The notes under the pieces: generated by a model
The model's database searches: none
Told to the model about the DNA's origin: nothing
The model's input: only the letters and a program-made list of their open reading frames with translations
Translations under genes and position numbers: made by a program
NCBI GenBank assembly: GCA_031841125.1
Contig: CM063111.1
Location: 40,746,955-40,810,954, forward strand
DNA: 64,000 nt
Direction: 5' to 3'
From: Acanthococcus lagerstroemiae
Taxonomy: Eukaryota; Arthropoda; Insecta; Hemiptera; Eriococcidae
Shown here: piece after piece, positions 19,704 through 32,289 of the stretch
Layout of the letters: each line of letters opens with the position of its first letter
Position numbering within the stretch: the first letter of the stretch is position 1

Positions 19704-20100
19704 CTACCAAATGTGAGAGGTAAAACTTACATTAACTACTTCAATGAACACATCTTCTGGATTGTTGGAATTGTTTGTATTATGTATTTCAGCAGGTGTT
19801 AGCAGGCATGATAATTCTGGAAGTAGATACCATTTTGAAACATACCGTTCACCAGCAGCAATGCCAGTTTTAATGGTCTTTTGTTTTTTAACTTCTCGAC
19901 GAAATTGGGCCAGCAATGATTTGATTTTTGATTCCACATTAATCGCATCTGTCTTCAGCAACTGCGCTAGTTGGATTCGGCTGTCATGTTTAATGATTTT
20001 TTTTTTTAATAATCCGCATGAAACTTATCCCACAAACAGGGATGGTGCTCCAGCTGCCTTGCTAATAACTTGCAGCGATCATGCGTCCAAAACTTGAAAG
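19704..20100 (-). pseudogene. Decayed MADF-domain protein fragment
   Basis: Two blocks in different frames reconstruct most of a MADF (Myb/SANT-like) DNA-binding domain. Upstream is LLARQLEHHPCLWDKF, downstream VESKIKSLLAQFRREVKKQK followed by KWYLLPELSCLL. A stop and a poly-T/A frameshift separate them (near 19998). MADF proteins are transcription factors or products of Harbinger-type transposons; the decay and setting favour the latter. Confidence 0.6.
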
Positions 20101-20465
20101 AATAAAAACTGTAAAAAACAATCAAAAACATGAGACCGAATATTTTCTCTATACTATATGTCTAGAAAAAGTACTTACTTCATCATTCTCAGCCATTAAA
20201 GATAAATTTAATAAAATAATACTAATTTGACCAAAAATATCAATTAATTTATCACACAATTCCACAAAAAATGAAAAAGGAACAAAATAAGTATCTGTGA
20301 CATGTTTCTCCCAATTAGATTCGAATCGAATTTTTGGATACATGTTGGAGACATGTCGCGAACATTCTGGTGTAGACGCTTGTTGCGAACTTTTGTAGAA
20401 TATCGAGGATTTTGTGTTGCGAACATGTTTTCAACCTCGGTGTATTTCCACCATCATTGTTACAT

Positions 20466-20801
20466 TTACTGAGTATCACCTGACTCGTGTTTGCGTTTCT
20501 CTCTCCTTTCCGGTGTTTCAGAGTACATGGCAGTGCCATGATTCTCCCTGTTGTGCTGCCTCTCCCGGTCTTTCTTTACAGAGGCAGCATTCTCCCGCTC
20601 TTTTTCAAATTCCACTACCAGAGCCTTCACGTCGGCATAGCTTGCATCCTTAGCAGTGCAAAGGGTATTCAATACCATCTTCATACTCGGAGGCGGAAGC
20701 CCCATTATGAAAACATCCCTCTTGATACGCTCAGATAGCGACTCGCCTGAAGCCTTATATGTACCTTGCCACCATCTTTTTGTATGTTCGAGCGTTTTCA
20801 T
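20466..20801 (-). pseudogene. Retrotransposon gag-like fragment
   Basis: The 111-codon frame contains WWQGTYKASGESLSERIKRD and FIMGLPPPSMKMVLNTL, which match the pattern of LTR-retrotransposon gag (a Lx(S/N)L ... F(I/V)xGLP block), then a Glu/Lys/Arg-rich tail. It is truncated on both sides and no zinc knuckle or protease follows. Confidence 0.5.
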
Positions 20802-20904
20802 TTGGCGTCTTGTTTGTTTCGTACTCCCAGTTTTTCAACTTTGACCAGGTAGCAAAGGCCTTATGAAATATATTCTGACAAAATAAAAAGATCATAGTTC
20901 TTAG

Positions 20905-21085
20905 TCATACAAAAAAGTTGGGTGTAAAAGTATTTGCACATTTGCGTGTAGAAGTAATTGCACACTCATTATTTTACAAACAAAGCCATACTAATACTTT
21001 GTGTGCATACCATTCGCGGTGATTACTGCCTGCAGCCACTGGGGCATAGAGTCTACCAAGTGTCGTGTCAGATTGGGAGAAATAT
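20905..21085 (-). pseudogene. Tc1-like transposase C-terminus and terminal repeat
   Basis: The minus strand reads LVDSMPQWLQAVITANGMHTKY, the characteristic end of Tc1-type DDE transposases, followed by an end region with two tandem copies of a GTRxAARTATTTGCAC-like word (GTAAAAGTATTTGCAC at 20924 and GTAGAAGTAATTGCAC at 20947 on the plus strand). The rest of the transposase is missing. Confidence 0.7.
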
Positions 21086-21723
21086 TTATTTATTTATATT
21101 TGAGTCCCCCCCCCCCAACAAGTGCCCGAAGGTCCCATTGACAGGGATAGGCGTTCTTTCATCTCAGTGTAGCTCTGGAACTGCATTGTACCCAAGTCCT
21201 TGAAAGAATTTGCTTCATCAACAATCACATTTGATGATTGTTCCAACTGCTTAGTAATAAGGTCAGGGGCGGCAACTTCTGTGTAGCGTATGTAGCAGAT
21301 GCTACACATGGGAAGATTTTGCTACACATGAGATTTTCAAAAAAAAAAAAGAATTGAAGTTAAACAATTGATTACTATAATAGCTGTTGTTCTGTTGTTC
21401 ATTGGACTAATGTTTGTTATTCGACTTTTGCCAATTTGAATTTCTAGGTCGGAATTGTTGATTTTGCTGATAATTTGCGACATCTTTTTTCTTTTCTGGT
21501 GAGACTGGTATATCCTCTGTCACTTCCAAAGGAGTAATATGCGCAACTGTTTTGTTCTTTAAAAAATGTTCTGAAAATTGTTCATATCAGTGTTATAGTG
21601 GAGTTCTCCTTTAATTTCGACAACGTTCTTTGGAGTGTGATGCAGTTGAATTCTTTTGACCTTCAAAATTTGAAAAGGCCACTAAGCAACATTTTTCAGA
21701 ACGCCTGCACCAGCCTTTTGGAA

Positions 21724-21963
21724 TTATAAGATTTTGATGCTCTTAGAGATTAAAACAACTCTTCCGAATTGGTCAATGTCATGCAGAAAAACTTCTGGGG
21801 TCAGAATAGTGTCCTTGGTCTTCACAGTTTGCTCAGTGTTTCCAAAAACTCTATCAGCTGGCAAAAAGCTATGCCCGGGTGGAAAGTTAGCAAGCCAATA
21901 CATGCACATTACAACCATTATTGAATTTTTGTTTTGGCTTCCACAGCCGTCAGCTGCCAACAC
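21724..21963 (-). pseudogene. DUF7869-like transposon protein fragment (copy 1)
   Basis: The reading LAADGCGSQNKNSIMVVMCM, then GHSFLPADRVFG, and ILTPEVFLHDI matches a family of insect transposon-linked proteins with an RNase-H-like fold (I believe the DUF7869 group). The family's DxCxxQNKN motif is visible near the start, as is the GHSF..D block. The fragment is 80 codons and lacks the N-terminal half. A second copy is found at 26690-28010. Confidence 0.5.
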
Positions 21964-22052
21964 AATGGCTTCATTCTTTCAATCGTTTACAGCCATCATC
22001 ACGAATTTTTCCTTACCATTGGCCCCCACTACCTTCACCTTCCTATATAGTA

Positions 22053-23060
22053 CTACTCTATCTTCTCTTGTTTGACCACTGCCAAGTTGATTTCTTCCTT
22101 GACCCTTGCTGAATTGTCCACTTTGACTCCGGCCTTGGAAGCTGCCACAACCGCATCCTCTTCTTCTGCGTGAACTCCCACATTGCGGTTTTGTATATGG
22201 TTTTTAAACGCGACCACTGGGATACATGGCTCGAGTTGGGAAAGGAACTTTTGGAGTATTACAGTCTTCAGCAATATGGGAGCCTGTTTTTCCGCAATTA
22301 TAACAAATTCTCTTCTGACTGTAACACTTGTTCGCAACATGGTTTGGCTTATCACATTTGAAACACGTATGGCTCTCTTTATTTATTATTTTTTTCATTT
22401 TTCGATTTAGTGTCTGCGAGATTAGCATTCACCACAGCCGTCACTTTTTCATCATGTTGAGCCCTTGATTCCCGCTCCGAGCTTTCCAAGTTCATAGCTA
22501 GGTTCATTAGTTCATCTAGTTTTATGTTGGATTGGGTGTCAAAGCGTCGGCTCAGCAGCTCTGGGAAACGATTATGAAGCGCGATGATGTAATTGCCGCA
22601 CACCTCCAATTCTTCTAGTTTTAATTCGAGCGACTGAAGCTTCTTCATTAGATCTTTAGAGCAGTTTGTTAACACCATAACACCTTTGCCATCTGCTATT
22701 TGCATATTGCTCCACTGACACTTCAGCATCATGCATATTGACAGTAGCTTTGGTAACCGAATCTGATCAATTTTCTTGAGCATTTCATAGGGAGGAGTCT
22801 TCAAATTGCAAATCTGCTGCCGGTAGGAATCATCAATGCGAGCTAGTAGATACGTGATCACAAAGTTTAGCTTTGATTTGGTTACCTCGTTATTTTCATC
22901 AGACCTGACTGTTTTGTCCTCCGCTGTTGGTTTCTCTAAATATTGATTGGAGAGCTCTGAAAGTATTAGCCTCTTCCAGACATCGAGACTCATTTTTGGT
23001 GTCAATACCACGGGGAGGTTTTGCGCTGCACGTGGTCGCTCATCAGAGCCAGCATTGGAG
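22053..23060 (-). pseudogene. Copia-type gag with two zinc knuckles, frameshifted
   Basis: The minus-strand frame 23050-22379 gives a UBN2-type gag (KMSLDVWKRLILSELSNQYL, SKLNFVITYLLARIDD, LEVCGNYIIALHNRFPELL). A one-base shift near 22400 moves into the frame with two CCHC knuckles, CFKCDKPNHVANKC and CYNCGKTGSHIAEDC; a further shift leads into the 22355-22053 frame. Protease and downstream domains are missing. The apparent first 30 residues of the ORF are encoded by the abutting hAT end, so the true gag start is not preserved. Confidence 0.7.
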
Positions 23061-24440
23061 TTAGTGATGGGTAAAAAACCAGTATTTTGAAAAAACCGGT
23101 TTTTTGGTTCTTGAAAAATTGTAAAACCGGTGGAATTGGTACTGGCCAAAATAAGTACCGGCAGTACCGGTTTTTTCTTCTTCTTTTTTTTTCCAAAATG
23201 ACTTTTTGACCTTTAAGTAGGAAAGATGCGAGGTCTTGTAAAAGTTGTCACTTGTAAAATGATTAAATTTTGACTATTTCGAGCACAATTTTCAAAGAAT
23301 ATAGAAAGTTAGAACTTAGAAACTCTAGCACCCAACATTTTTATAATTCGATCTAGAGGCAAAGGCCAAAGAGAACACATAGATAACACATAGCACTTAG
23401 CACATACATGAAGCATGAACAGTCCAGCCAGAATCTACTCTTAGACTCTTACAGATACAGATTTATGTAATACAGTCAGTAGGTATAAGCTATAGGATAC
23501 TAAACAGAAACAAAAAAGTATCTCAATTCTCAATTCATAACTCATAGAAAAAGAAATAATAAATTAAAAGATCAATGATTCCAGAAAAAGGAACAAGGCT
23601 TAAGTGCTTAAGACACAAATTTTTTTTTTAAATAACATGACAGAAATACAATAAGTCAATAACTGGAAAAAAATTAGGTGACTTCTTTATTATCAGCATC
23701 TTGCGATTCGTAATATTTGAGGACGATGAGGTAGTTCAAGTTCAAAATTGTGAGCATTTGAATAGATCCCGGAGTCAAACGGTTGCGGCACAAAGAGACG
23801 ATGAAAAAAGTCTTTCACACGGAACGCTCGATCCCGGAATACACATGATCTTAAGAACCGTGGGAATAAGATCTTTGAAAATTGTTTGATTTTTGTACCA
23901 ATAACACAATGGATCTTCCTGGTGCGCTGTATGTGGTGCTCTTAAATAGCTGTCAACAAGAATGATCGAGTCGGCATTTGTAGTTGTACTTTGACTTACT
24001 TTGTCGTCTTCTTCATTCAGGAATGCCAGTATGTCGTCAGATTGAGGAATTACATTTTGCACTGAGGCACTTCCCGTATTTTGCCTATTCTTCACGATAG
24101 AAGATAATATTGCTTCCTGTAGGTGTTGGACAGTTTTTTCGACAGTGAAATTGGATTGAAATCCTTTCTTTTTATAACAAGGATCTAGCAGAGTTGCCAA
24201 ACATGGTTGAATCATGATTTTGTATTTCCCTAATTTTTCTTGAAAAAAATGATTAATATTGTTGCAGAAAAAATTTGTCCTGAGTAGTTACAAGTGTCTC
24301 CGACAACTCTTGAAATTTCCGGTTCAAGCCATTGACACACGGCAGAATTGATGAAATTGTCAAATACTTCTCACCTTTTCTACCTGATGTCCAACAATCC
24401 GAATTAGATGACTTCAAGATACCTAAATCGTTGCCCATTA
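23061..24440 (-). mobile_element. hAT transposon relic with transposase C-terminus
   Basis: Minus-strand coding blocks show the hAT C-terminal region: KYLTISSILPCVNGLNRKF (24380-24330), a frameshift, then IQPCLATLLDPCYKKKGF and, near the 3' end, DPLCYWYKNQTIF with IPGSSVPCERLFSSS, the dimerisation block. The element's end lies at about 23061, where GTGATGGGTAAAAAACC opens an array of AAACCGGTTT-like words (23090-23175). This end abuts the Copia gag. The other end was not found. Confidence 0.7.
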
Positions 24441-24591
24441 ACTATGAAGAGGAACAATATCGTACTTACCTTGCTTTAGGCAAAAATCATTCTCGTAATA
24501 TTGAGAACCCCCATCATCAAACAGCAATGTGAATAGCATTCCAGCAGCCAACTACTCTCTCACTCTCTCAATGTCGATGAATCTTTAGTGG

Positions 24592-24840
24592 TTGCACACC
24601 CCCCAAGCAAGCAGCACCATCAACCTACTGAACCTTTCTATTGTACCTATAAGGGACAACACAGCTGCAGAAACCCTCCAAGTAGAGGATGACAATGCAA
24701 GCGACAATTTCCACACCGAAATTGATAATCATCATCTAAATCCTTCTTCTCCTAAAAGTAGCAAAAGAGTACTACCCCAAAATCCATCTCCATCAAACGA
24801 CTCATCCACACTTCATTTGGTGTGTACTTATCGTTATTGA
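24592..24840 (+). other. Ser/Asn-rich open frame of unknown origin
   Basis: An 82-codon frame reading HHLNPSSPKSSKRVLPQN and similar low-complexity sequence. There is no domain, no splice signals of note, and it is surrounded by transposon relics. Probably a transposon remnant or chance. Confidence 0.2.
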
Positions 24841-24849
24841 ACATTGACT

Positions 24850-26540
24850 CCCATAAGAAAAACACAGAGCAAAGCTCAATATGTTAGTCTGAGGCTTAAA
24901 TAACATTCTCAAATAAAAAAATAAGTAAAAAATAAATAAAAGCAGTCAATTGAAAATATCTAAAAAAAAAAGAAAGAAAAAAGACAATAATTGCATAATC
25001 ATTGCTAAACTCATTGAAACTTCGCCCATGTCAATATGATTTATTTTGTGATTAAACATAATACCAGTAGTAATAATAAAACACAAAATCAGTAATAATT
25101 TATCTCTGGAATAATGTCTCAGAGGCCGTCAATTAAAAACATTAAAAATAAAGAAGAACAATCGGATAATCATTTTGCTAATCTCATTACACTATGCAAC
25201 GCATCGTTTCCAGTGCGTCAGTGCTATGCTTTTATTTTCTTCAAGAATTCGAGCTTATCGACTTCCTACAAAAGTACCACAAAGTCTTCTTTTTCCTTCG
25301 ATCCGTGAATACAATTTCATTTATGTATTCATGTTACGTAGTGTTAGTGAGACTTCACCCTGATCAGTATAACAAAAAATTTGAATGGTTCTGAGGAACT
25401 GTGAAGGTAATTCGATCCTGTCTTCTTTTTTTTATGGCAGCGGTAGTTTGGAAATGAAGTTAACTTTGAGTAGTTTTTTTGACTGATGTTTCACTTTTTT
25501 GAGTGTTTCTCGAACATGAAGGAACAGTAACAGAATCTTTCGTAGCATTTGATGTATTTTTGAAGTTGAGGAAACAGGAGCAGACTCACTTGTTGGTTCA
25601 GTAACTAAAGTTGACGATTGTGGCTCTTCTGACAGATGACTAGATTCTATTCTTGGGATTTTACTAATTTCAAGCGGTTTGTCTTCATCGTCAGATTGGT
25701 TTAGTTCATGATGTTTCCTATATTTTAGAGTACGAAATTAATTAGAAGCGAAAATTATATTCATTTACTGACACGATGATTACATTCCAACTTTCAAGTT
25801 CAGGTACAGAAATTAAACGTTATTTACCTTTTTCTCTTAGTAACATAAGAGCTTATTTGTTCAGTGGGAGGTTCACTTTAATATTCGAACGTATTTTGAT
25901 GCTTAGAATGTAGATGAGTCAAAAGTGTAGAAGTGCTTCTATGAAATTTGAATTTAGAACTACATATAGCTTCAGATTTGTCTTTTTTTTTTTTTATTTT
26001 TATTATTATTATTATTTTTTTTTAAATATTTCCACACAACACTTGACACTGCCATTATTATGTATTTAATAATTCCGAATAAAATATGTACAATGTAGCG
26101 CTTATCGCTTAATAACTAAAAATTAAAAATTACGCATTGTGCATCAATGTTTTTTCATTCGAGTTAATCCCTTCCCTTGTATTGTATTCTTATCAGCATG
26201 TGGTGACAGAAATGGGGAAGACGAAACAAGAACCAAGGCGATACATTCACATTACGGACATGTGACTCGGTCTCGAATTTTGGAGAAAATTGGTCCGTTG
26301 AAAATTGAAACAAATGATCTAATTTTATTTGAAAATTGGCTCGACTGGAATTGGATTTTTCTTTTTTTCTTTTAGGTACAAAATGAAAATAAAAATGCTT
26401 GGCATTGTTACATGGTAGTTGATATCTAATGATTGATACAACTAGTTCAAATAAATATGTAAATGGCAAACTATTCCTTTTATATAATATGTGACCGTCC
26501 ACGTTAAAACCGACCATCGGTGTCAAAATTGACTATTCAC
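24850..26540. other. AT-rich stretch without a recognised gene
   Basis: A minus-strand segment at 25740-25440 is open and Ser/Glu-rich (for example KPLEISKIPRIESSHLSEEP) and could be the tail of a transposon protein. Otherwise homopolymers and an ATT-rich tract at 25985-26030. Confidence 0.3.
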
Positions 26541-26545
26541 TTTTT

Positions 26546-26785
26546 CGCCAATTTTTGTACCCTGAACCTTCAAAATTCATCTGAAACCACCTAGAAGTCC
26601 CCAAAGTGCAGTATTGAGCCTGTATAGGCAAAAATGTAACATACCATTGAAAAAAAAAAGTCGGTCATTTTCAAAAAAAGTGACTTTCGCTAATTTTTGT
26701 ACCATAAACCCTCGAAATTGATCTGAAACCACCCAGAAGTCCCCAAATTACAGTATTGAGCCTGTATAGGCAATAATATGACATT
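26546..26785. repeat. Tandem duplication, two units about 142 bp apart
   Basis: A block of about 97 bp at 26546-26642 is repeated at 26688-26784, sharing ATCTGAAACCACC, AGAAGTCCCCAAA and GTATTGAGCCTGTATAGGCA. The two copies differ at roughly one base in ten. Confidence 0.8.
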
Positions 26786-28010
26786 TATGGTCGTAGATCC
26801 AAAAAATAGATTACATGCAAAAAAGAAAACCACTAATACCCAAGTACTTTTTTTTACTGTTCTTTCTCGGGATGTACGTTTTTTCGATCCAGTTTCCGTA
26901 GGTTTTTCCAAATTTTTGTTTTTTGACTTTTTCGGCGTGGATGTGATCATTTTTTCAGTGACTTTACGTTTAGTTTTACTAGTCTTCCTAGCGTTTACTT
27001 TGGATGATTTTGGTGGTACAGGCTCAGGATCATCTGGATCGTCCGGATCATCATTGTCGGTGGTTACCTTCTTTTTCAGTAAGTTTTCGTTTGGTTTAGG
27101 AGCAACTGAGTCTTTTTACGATCAGGATTAGTACAAGGATCTCTTACTTTTTTGTAAAGATACTATTTCCTTTCCAGAGTAAGGCCTTTGGCGCGTAATA
27201 ATTCGACATCAGCTGGGGGGGGGGAGACATCAGTCCTCAAATGAAAAATCTCCTCACTATCAGCAAATCGTTTACAGTAAATTGAATCGTTGTTGCGGAA
27301 AACGAAGTGGTGAAATTTTGTAATACCTGTTAACAGTGTTAACACACAAAAAATTCCAGCAGTTATTAAAACCAAATTTTTTCAAATAAAATTATCAAAA
27401 TTTTGATTCAAATTGCTTTTTTTCAAATGAAATTACAAAAATCATTTTTTTAAAATAAATTTGCAAAAATTTTTTTAATCAATTTTTTTTTTTTTCAAGT
27501 AAAATTACGAAAATTAATACCAAAATGTGTTTCTTTTTTGGAGTGAAATTTAAAAAAAATTCTTACCTTTTAATGGGCAATTAAACTTTGAATAATACTC
27601 GTCATATTTTTTGAAAGCAACTTGGTAGCTCGCAGAGCTATTTTTTTTAAGCTCGATTTTTTAATCTAAATTACATACGTTGAATACGATCGGATAAATA
27701 ATGCAGCATAGCATTGCAGTTGTCGGCAAATAAATACGATATTTTCAACAGGAGAATGATTCTGCAAGTAATGATCGAGCATGCTGATTACAGTATTAGG
27801 TCCTTTACCAACGTCATCTGCTTCATCCAGCAGATAATTATGCTGCTCCACCGTTCCGGCGTTGTATATTCCAAAAATGCTGCACTTACGTACCGACTTA
27901 AAGTATGCAGATCCTCTCTGTTGAGGGCTGCTCGGAAATCCTACATTTTGAGCAAAATCGAAACAAAGTACTAACGTCCCGATTGACAATGAAGCCGAAT
28001 GTGAGTGCAT
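26690..28010 (-). pseudogene. DUF7869-like transposon protein relic (copy 2) with basic tail
   Basis: Reading along the minus strand, 28010-27666 contains LVLCFDFAQNVGFPSSPQQR, IYNAGTVEQHNYLLDEADDV and, after a frameshift, an ADNCN motif at the position of DxCxxQNKN in the family. After an AT-rich gap, 27375-27163 carries RFADSEEIFHLRTDV and VELLRAKGLTLERK. An open frame at 27110-26825 then gives a low-complexity tail (DDPDDPDDPEPVPPKSSK, then Lys-rich). Together this looks like one decayed ORF read from about 28010 down to 26800. The family assignment rests on motif memory. Confidence 0.45.
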
Positions 28011-28310
28011 TTGTGAACATCACTCAGTAATCTCATTAATGCTGAGTGATCACTTCACACACGCTAAGAAAACTCCTGTCATTTCTCTGTCATTGCGCTG
28101 ATCGGGCAATTATGGACTGAAATATTGAGGTGTCTCGTATTATAAGAACCTGTCCAATATTTGGCGCCGGTCCCCTAACATTAAGCGAATTCACGCAGCT
28201 ATATTTGATTTCCTGCAACCAACTACTTGTATCATTTTTCAAACCGAACAATATTTATTTATCACTATTATTATTCCTTTGTGAAAGAATTGAATATTGA
28301 ATGAATAAAT

Positions 28311-28351
28311 GAATTATTATTATTATTTTTATTATTATTATTATTATTATT
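28311..28351. repeat. (TTA)n microsatellite
   Basis: An imperfect run of ATT triplets about 40 bp long. Confidence 0.9.
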
Positions 28352-28359
28352 AAAAATAG

Positions 28360-29110
28360 CTCTACTCAAATATGTTCCATCACGACTAGTAAATCATGAA
28401 CGAGTCGTAGGTATGTAAAAGTACTTTGTGCGTCTCTAGCACTTGCCGCTCTGTTACCTATTCTGAAATGGCATACTATCCTCCTACTTCGAAGAACTAC
28501 TGACCTTCAGCACGTTCAACAAGTGACTTTGAAAACTTGCGGGTTTAGAAAATGAATGTTATGGACTTTTTTTCACCATCGACGCCGAAAGCCAGTTCCT
28601 CATGTTGTGATGAACGTACTATTGAATACAACTATCAACACCTTTCTGCGTTCGTAATTTATTTATCAATTGAAATTAATTAAACTACTAACCGCATAAC
28701 TGGTTTTGATTCGTTCAATAGACGCAGAATTTTACGATAATGTACCTACCTCCGTGCTCCCGATTTTTCTACGTTGTAGATATTGGACAATTAGAACCTT
28801 TCGTTAACAGAATGCGATCATAGGTGAAGAGATCAAATAAACTGTGTTCTTGAAATTTCTCTACCCACTTGTTATTGTCTTGGAGAGAGTTCAATTGAGA
28901 TAGTATTTTCCTGCTGCATCTACATATATAGGTATACCGATACATGTCCTAATTTTGGAACCGTGAAGTGTCAAAAATAATATTGTTTGCGAGGAGCGAA
29001 AAACGGACATTATTTTCTCACGATTAAATGCAGCTACGATCCTTGAAAATTGGTTTTATGCTCGGGAAGGGGATCAGGGTGGATTTCTGTGGTCAGTGGT
29101 TCGATCGAAA
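28360..29110. other. Stretch without a recognised gene
   Basis: Mixed AT-rich sequence; no open frame longer than about 60 codons and no repeat to other parts of the window was seen. Confidence 0.3.
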
Positions 29111-29116
29111 ATACAT

Positions 29117-29450
29117 CAGTGTTGCCAACCCGAATGCCGTTCAAATCGATATTTTCAAAAGTGACATAAGATATTGATGCCAGGGTTTTTAGCTACGAAA
29201 TCGAAACAAATTGTCAAACTGCCATTAGAATTTCAGCTATCTCGGTACTGAAAAACTTACAGATAAGGTTGTAATAGAAAATTGAGAAAATACAATTTTC
29301 CGCTAGCTGAAATGCCAAAGCGCTGAAAAATCAACGTGTTTCGATGATATCCACCGAAAAACCAAAACAAAATGCCGAAACACTACTGAAGTTTTAATTC
29401 AGCCATTTTGGCTTTCGGCAAGGCCGTAACGACAATATTCGCCCAAAATG
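29117..29450 (+). mobile_element. hAT-type element end with GCCGAAA-like word array
   Basis: It starts CAGTGTTGCCAACCCG, a typical hAT terminus. It is followed by scattered ATGCCGAAA/GCCAAA words (for example at 29131, 29311 and 29370). The same word recurs in the hAT element at 53204-54111, so the two may be related. The other end was not identified. Confidence 0.45.
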
Positions 29451-29753
29451 TCAATAAAAGTGAAAAAATCATTTAGGCTAAGAACACTGGATGGGCACAG
29501 ACAGTTTTAGCCGAGTTTCGAAGCCGCAGCCTGATAAAGAAGATTCAATAAGCCAAAATTCAGTCGGAGCTGCAGCTAAATAATAATCCGACTCGAAGCA
29601 GAAGCTGAAGTCAAATTTAATTTGGCTTTAGATCGCAATGGTGTAAAGGGGTGAAGCAGGGATGACAGGTAAGAATGGGGTTTGTATGGTAAAGCCAATT
29701 TGTAGCCAAAGACAAATGAATAATTCAGCTGAAATTCGAAACTTGTTGACAAC

Positions 29754-29975
29754 CAGGGACGTACCGATAGGGTAGAGGGGAAGAGCTTTCCCCTTGTAAA
29801 ATATCTTTTACTCAGCAGTTGGGAAAATTTACCATTTCAATCAGCCGAAGTTGGAAAATTTCGATAGAGTTGGGAAAATTCAAGAAGTCAAAAGCTTTTT
29901 TTTTTTTTGCTTTGATACTTGGGAATTTGGAGTTGAATCAGTTCGGACTTTCACACCTCCCCCTATGCCCGGAGT
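29754..29975 (+). repeat. Dispersed element with G/C tracts (copy 1)
   Basis: Contains CAGGGACGTACCGATAGGG at its left end and the block ACTCAGCAGTTGGGAAAATT. It is matched by copies at 59200-59464 (same strand) and 56833-56930 (opposite strand). CTTTCCCC and CCTCCCCCTATG mark the flanks of the copy. Confidence 0.7.
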
Positions 29976-30269
29976 CACAAAATTCATCAACCTCGCAACG
30001 GTGAGTTCTAGAATTCGAAAAATGATGTAACACAATGTATTGTATGTAAAAAAAAAAACAAAAAAAAAACAAAGGACAAAGTAGAGCTGAACATTCTCTC
30101 GAAAAAAAAAATCTGCAAAGGGAGAAGGAATATCAGCGGAGACATTAAATGATCAGCTCGGCACTGGTAGATGCAAAAATATGAAAAAGCTCAATAGAAA
30201 CTTGACTCTAGGATCTTACCGAACAACTTATAGTGAACAGGTAAGAGGATCTATGAGAGGGAGGGGATA

Positions 30270-31345
30270 AACCCACTGGCAACAGAATTCTACAAGGAAC
30301 TATACAAACCCCCGGGGGGACATCGCGCACCTCGGCGTGAAGAGGGTTTGGAACAGATAGGCATATCAGAAACATTAGAACCCCTCCTTGTTGAACTCAA
30401 AAACAGAAATGTAGTTAAAAATTTAAACAAAAATAAAGCCCCAGGGAACGATGGCGTAAGGAACGAGCACATAATGGCAGAGAGGGGATGATCGACACAC
30501 TAACTCATTTATTTTATGAAATTTTAACGTCAGGTGAATTACCCAAAAACTGGGACTATTCGGGCATCGTCTTACTTTTCAAGAAAGGGGACAGCTACGA
30601 TATAGGTAACTACAGACCTATCAGCCTATCCCCCGCAATTTCAAAAATATTTTCAAAATTAATAGAGATAAGACTAAGACAATTTTGGAACCAAAGCAAC
30701 CACCCGACCAAGCCGGGCTCAGAAAAAATGACTACTTTCGACCATCTTCAAACAATCAACCAAATTATAGAAAAATCAAACGAATACAAATTCAACGTAA
30801 ACCTGGTATTTAAATATAGATTACGACAAAGCTTTCGATTCCTTGCACCATGGCTCCATGGTTGGTGCACTAAAAAAACATGGGGTTCCCAATCAGCTGA
30901 CCAGCATAGTCCAAAGAATGTGCTCAAACCCAAAAAGTAGAATTATCACCGATGAAACAGGACCATACTTCCAAATAGGTAAGGGGGTTCGCCAAGACGA
31001 TCCACTCTATCCCCTCTGCTTTTTATTGCTGCTCTTGAAGAGGTCTTCAGGCAACTGAGATGGACTAACAAGGGCTCAAACATAAATGGCGAAAAAACCT
31101 CAAATTTGAAATTCGCAGACGACGTAACCCTTATATCTGAGACCAGAGGGGAGCTGGAGAAAATGCTTGGTGAGCTAAACAAAGCAGGTAAAAAAAGCAG
31201 GCTAAAAACTATCAACTTTGGAAAATCTAAAATTCTCACGAACTTGAAAACCCTGGATAAAAGTTTTTTAGAAAATAAAGAACTATAGAGATAATCGTAG
31301 TATCAGAAACCACCTATCTGGGCCAACTGAAACGAAAAAGTAATA
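30270..31345 (+). pseudogene. RTE-type non-LTR retrotransposon reverse transcriptase relic
   Basis: Blocks in several plus-strand frames follow RT order: ATEFYKELY-like FYKELY at 30288, KNKAPGNDGV at 30435, FKKGDSYDIGNYRPISLSPA at 30581, YKASD/FDSL region at 30825, HGVPNQLTSIVQRMCSNPKS at 30872, KGVRQDDPLYPLCF at 30983, then the catalytic FADDVTLIS near 31118 and ETTYLGQL near 31305. At least four frameshifts or stops interrupt it. The endonuclease and C-terminus are missing. The catalytic FADD is retained despite the decay. Confidence 0.85.
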
Positions 31346-32289
31346 ATTTCGTGTAGAATCACACTTGCCTGGAAGAAATTATATTATATTATTTTATTAC
31401 AGCCTTGAATTAGGTACCTAAGTAAATCCCTATACTAATTCGCCCATCTTTGGGCATAGGCGTCCGTCACCCGTTTCCATGCCCCCTTTTTTGCGCTGTA
31501 CGTATCCAGTGAGGACCCACAAATTTTATAATTTCGCCCAGCCATCTTGTAGCTGGTCTACATTTACACCTCTTTTTGTCAGGTACCCAATTCGTTGCTG
31601 TTCTACTCCATTTTCTCTCTACCTCCCTGGCCATATTTGCTGCAAATTTTAATTTTAATGTTTTGATGTTACATCCTATATCTATAATCACCATTCTTTC
31701 CCTGATTCTTATTCTATTAATTTTATCCCTCAACCGAACACCCATTAATACTTCTTACCATTAAATTTTGAACTACCCTAAATTTTTGTATTTGTTTTTT
31801 TGCCAACGTCCTTGTTTGGGCCCCATAAGTTAAAATGGGCACTATACAGTTTTGTAATATTTTGATTTTTGTTTTAATACTGAACTTGCCTTTAAATAGT
31901 TTTTGCGCCCAAAAAGCTTTCTATGCATTTGCGATCCTTGTTTTAATTTCGTTTTCCATTTTATTTTCAAATGATAGTATTTGTCCCAAATATTTGAAGT
32001 CTTTTACGTTTTCAGTTAGCTCCCCTTCTACATAATGTATGTATCACGTGTTTCTTTACTCTTTGATAGTATTTTTGTTTTTTGGGCATTTAGTAGCAAA
32101 TTCTGATTTTCGGCATTCGCGTTTCAATTCCCTTGCCATACCCACCAGCTCTTTAGTAGTTTTACCAATCAAGACTATATAATCTGCAAATTTGAGATTG
32201 TTGCACCATTTTCCATTTATTATGATTTCCCTCCCTTCCCAGTCTAATTTGCGAAATATTTGCTCTAGAATATTATTAAAAATAAAACT

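Noticed and set aside
26778..27131. Plus-strand 117-codon frame rich in Phe and Ser
   Set aside because: It is the antisense of a Lys/Asp-rich minus-strand tail and has no domain.
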